From the NCBI GenBank assembly GCA_013822725.1, contig PNKX01000001.1, forward strand, positions 62,001 to 126,000: a DNA stretch of 64,000 nucleotides, read 5' to 3'. Source of the stretch: Pirellula sp. Its GTDB lineage: Bacteria; Planctomycetota; Planctomycetia; Pirellulales; Lacipirellulaceae. This document shows, in pieces, positions 62,941-64,000 of the stretch (positions are counted from its first letter, which is position 1; every line of letters starts with the position of its first letter). A program made the translations under genes and the position numbers. The notes under the pieces were generated by a model. It was not told the origin of the DNA and ran no database searches. It saw only the letters and a program-made list of their open reading frames with translations.

Positions 62941-64000
62941 ATGCTGCATACGATCCGTTCGCTGCTGGCGCTCGCCACGCTGTTGCTCGCCTGGACTGCC
63001 GTTACTCCCATCGCCCACGCCGCCGACGGCGAGGCGGAGTGGATCTGGTCCCCCGCGCAGAAGCGGAACGAGATCCCCGTCGGCAGTTGCTTCTTCCGCA
63101 AGTCGTTCGAGGTTTCCAACGCCGAAGCGGCTGAGATCCACCTCACGGCGGACAACGAGTTCGAGTTGTTCGTCAACGGCAAGCCGGTCGCCAAGGGAAC
63201 CGACTGGCGGCAGCTGCAAGTTCACGACATTACCGACCTACTGCTGCCGGGCCGCAACACGATCGCCATCCGCGTCGACAACAAGGACGCCGGTTCCGCG
63301 GGCCTCGCGGCGCGGGTGATCGTCAAGCAGGTCGGCGGCACCTTCGAAGGCTTCTCGACCGACAAGTCGTGGAAGACGAGCGTCCGCGAGTTCGCCAACT
63401 GGGCCGTGCCGCAGTTCAACGACAAAGATTGGGTCGCCGCGGCCAGCTACGGTCAATTCGGCGACACGCTCCCCTGGGGCAACGAAATCGTCATCGAAGG
63501 AGTCGGCGCCCGGTTCATCGTCGACAAAGAATTTGAAGTTGAGCGGATCATGCGCGACGACGAAGTCGGTTCGCTGATTGCGATGACCTTCGACTCCCGC
63601 GGCAACATTTTCGCCTCGCAGGAAGGGGGCCACCTGAAGCTGCTCACCGACAGCGACGGCAACGGCATTCACGATAAGGCGACGACCTACTGCGATAAAA
63701 TCCAAAATGCCCAAGGACTGCTCGCCATCGGCTTGCGACTGTTCGTCGTCGGCGACGGTCCCGAAGGTATGGGCCTCTATCGACTGCGCGACGCCGATCG
63801 TAACGGCGAGGCCGACGAAATCGTCAAGCTGATGAGCTTCAAAGGCTCGAAGGGCGAACATGGCGCCCACGGCCTGCGCTTGGGACCGGACGGATTGATC
63901 TACGTCATCGTCGGCAATTTCACGCGAGCCGACGGGACGCCCACCTCGCGCAGCCCGTATCGACTCTGGTATGAAGGCGACCTCATCTTGCCGAAGTACG
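62941..64000 (+). CDS. PVC-type secreted protein with galactose-binding-like N-terminus (3' end cut)
   Basis: The frame starts at the ATG at 62941, 6 bases after AAAGGATT, and stays open to the window end. A signal peptide (LLALATLLLAWTAVTPIAHA) is followed by a beta-sandwich of about 170 residues (WIWSPAQKRNEIPVGSCFFR, LFVNGKPVAKGTDWRQLQVH) that resembles a glycoside-hydrolase galactose-binding domain. Then a propeller-like part begins (GSLIAMTFDSRGNIFASQEG, LLTDSDGNGIHDKATTYCDK, GAHGLRLGPDGLIYVIVGN), as in the PVC heme protein at 22048. A C-terminal CxxCH heme site may lie beyond the window. Confidence 0.85.
   Translation, partial: MLHTIRSLLALATLLLAWTAVTPIAHAADGEAEWIWSPAQKRNEIPVGSCFFRKSFEVSNAEAAEIHLTADNEFELFVNGKPVAKGTDWRQLQVHDITDLLLPGRNTIAIRVDNKDAGSAGLAARVIVKQVGGTFEGFSTDKSWKTSVREFANWAVPQFNDKDWVAAASYGQFGDTLPWGNEIVIEGVGARFIVDKEFEVERIMRDDEVGSLIAMTFDSRGNIFASQEGGHLKLLTDSDGNGIHDKATTYCDKIQNAQGLLAIGLRLFVVGDGPEGMGLYRLRDADRNGEADEIVKLMSFKGSKGEHGAHGLRLGPDGLIYVIVGNFTRADGTPTSRSPYRLWYEGDLILPKY

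Overview
The window comes from a planctomycete, most likely of the order Pirellulales. This is inferred from protein families concentrated in that phylum: PVC-type CxxCH heme proteins (22048-25170 and the cut gene at 62941), a BBP7-type outer-membrane barrel, DUF1080 proteins, secreted proteins that combine a dockerin with a PEP-CTERM tail, ECF sigma factors paired with anti-sigma-like proteins, and abundant TPR proteins. DNA is GC-rich throughout. I see no rRNA, tRNA, CRISPR array, prophage or transposase, so this reads as ordinary chromosome rich in small intergenic repeats.

Layout. 1-2670: operon of a ThuA-like protein (cut by the window start), a Tm-1-like ATP-binding protein and a PEP-hydrolase-like TIM barrel. 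2759-9219: secreted or membrane proteins (a LamG/propeller protein, a GH25 PEP-CTERM protein, a DMT transporter, a dockerin PEP-CTERM protein). 9408-17450 (minus strand): ribosomal protein L21, a YeiH-type exporter with a small membrane protein, then RNase E/G, PTS enzyme I, HPr, EIIA and HPF, a nitrogen-type PTS and RNA/ribosome control block. 17870-21707 (plus): DinB protein, TPR-AAA ATPase, TPR membrane protein. 22048-30258 (minus): PVC heme protein, amidohydrolase, isochorismatase-like hydrolase, DoxX, pirin and a MarR regulator flanked by two near-identical operator-like sites.

30935-39508 (plus): RbfA-like protein overlapping RtcB, a small DUF4253-like protein, two secreted PEP-CTERM-type proteins, then DUF1080, SGNH hydrolase and DUF1080. 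39610-50080 (mostly minus): a large single-pass protein, an ECF sigma/anti-sigma pair, lysoplasmalogenase, BBP7 protein and an orphan ParA. 50216-56064 (plus): small conserved protein, aroB, dprA, an ECF sigma factor followed by an anti-sigma-like/DUF1559-like fusion. 56142-62522 (minus): a complete peptide ABC importer. 62941 to the end: the start of a second PVC-type protein.

The main structure not explained by genes is repetitive. There are at least eleven intergenic imperfect inverted repeats whose arms are built of degenerate units of about 9-10 nt, five copies of a 28-29 nt REP-like palindrome, and about five copies of a twin-hairpin element of about 90 bp. One twin-hairpin copy lies in frame inside the ABC ATPase gene and another supplies that gene's 3' end. 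Other points worth checking are a LamG domain that appears to be interrupted by a seven-bladed propeller, the ECF sigma-linked anti-sigma/pilin-like fusion, and the translationally coupled RbfA-like/RtcB pair.
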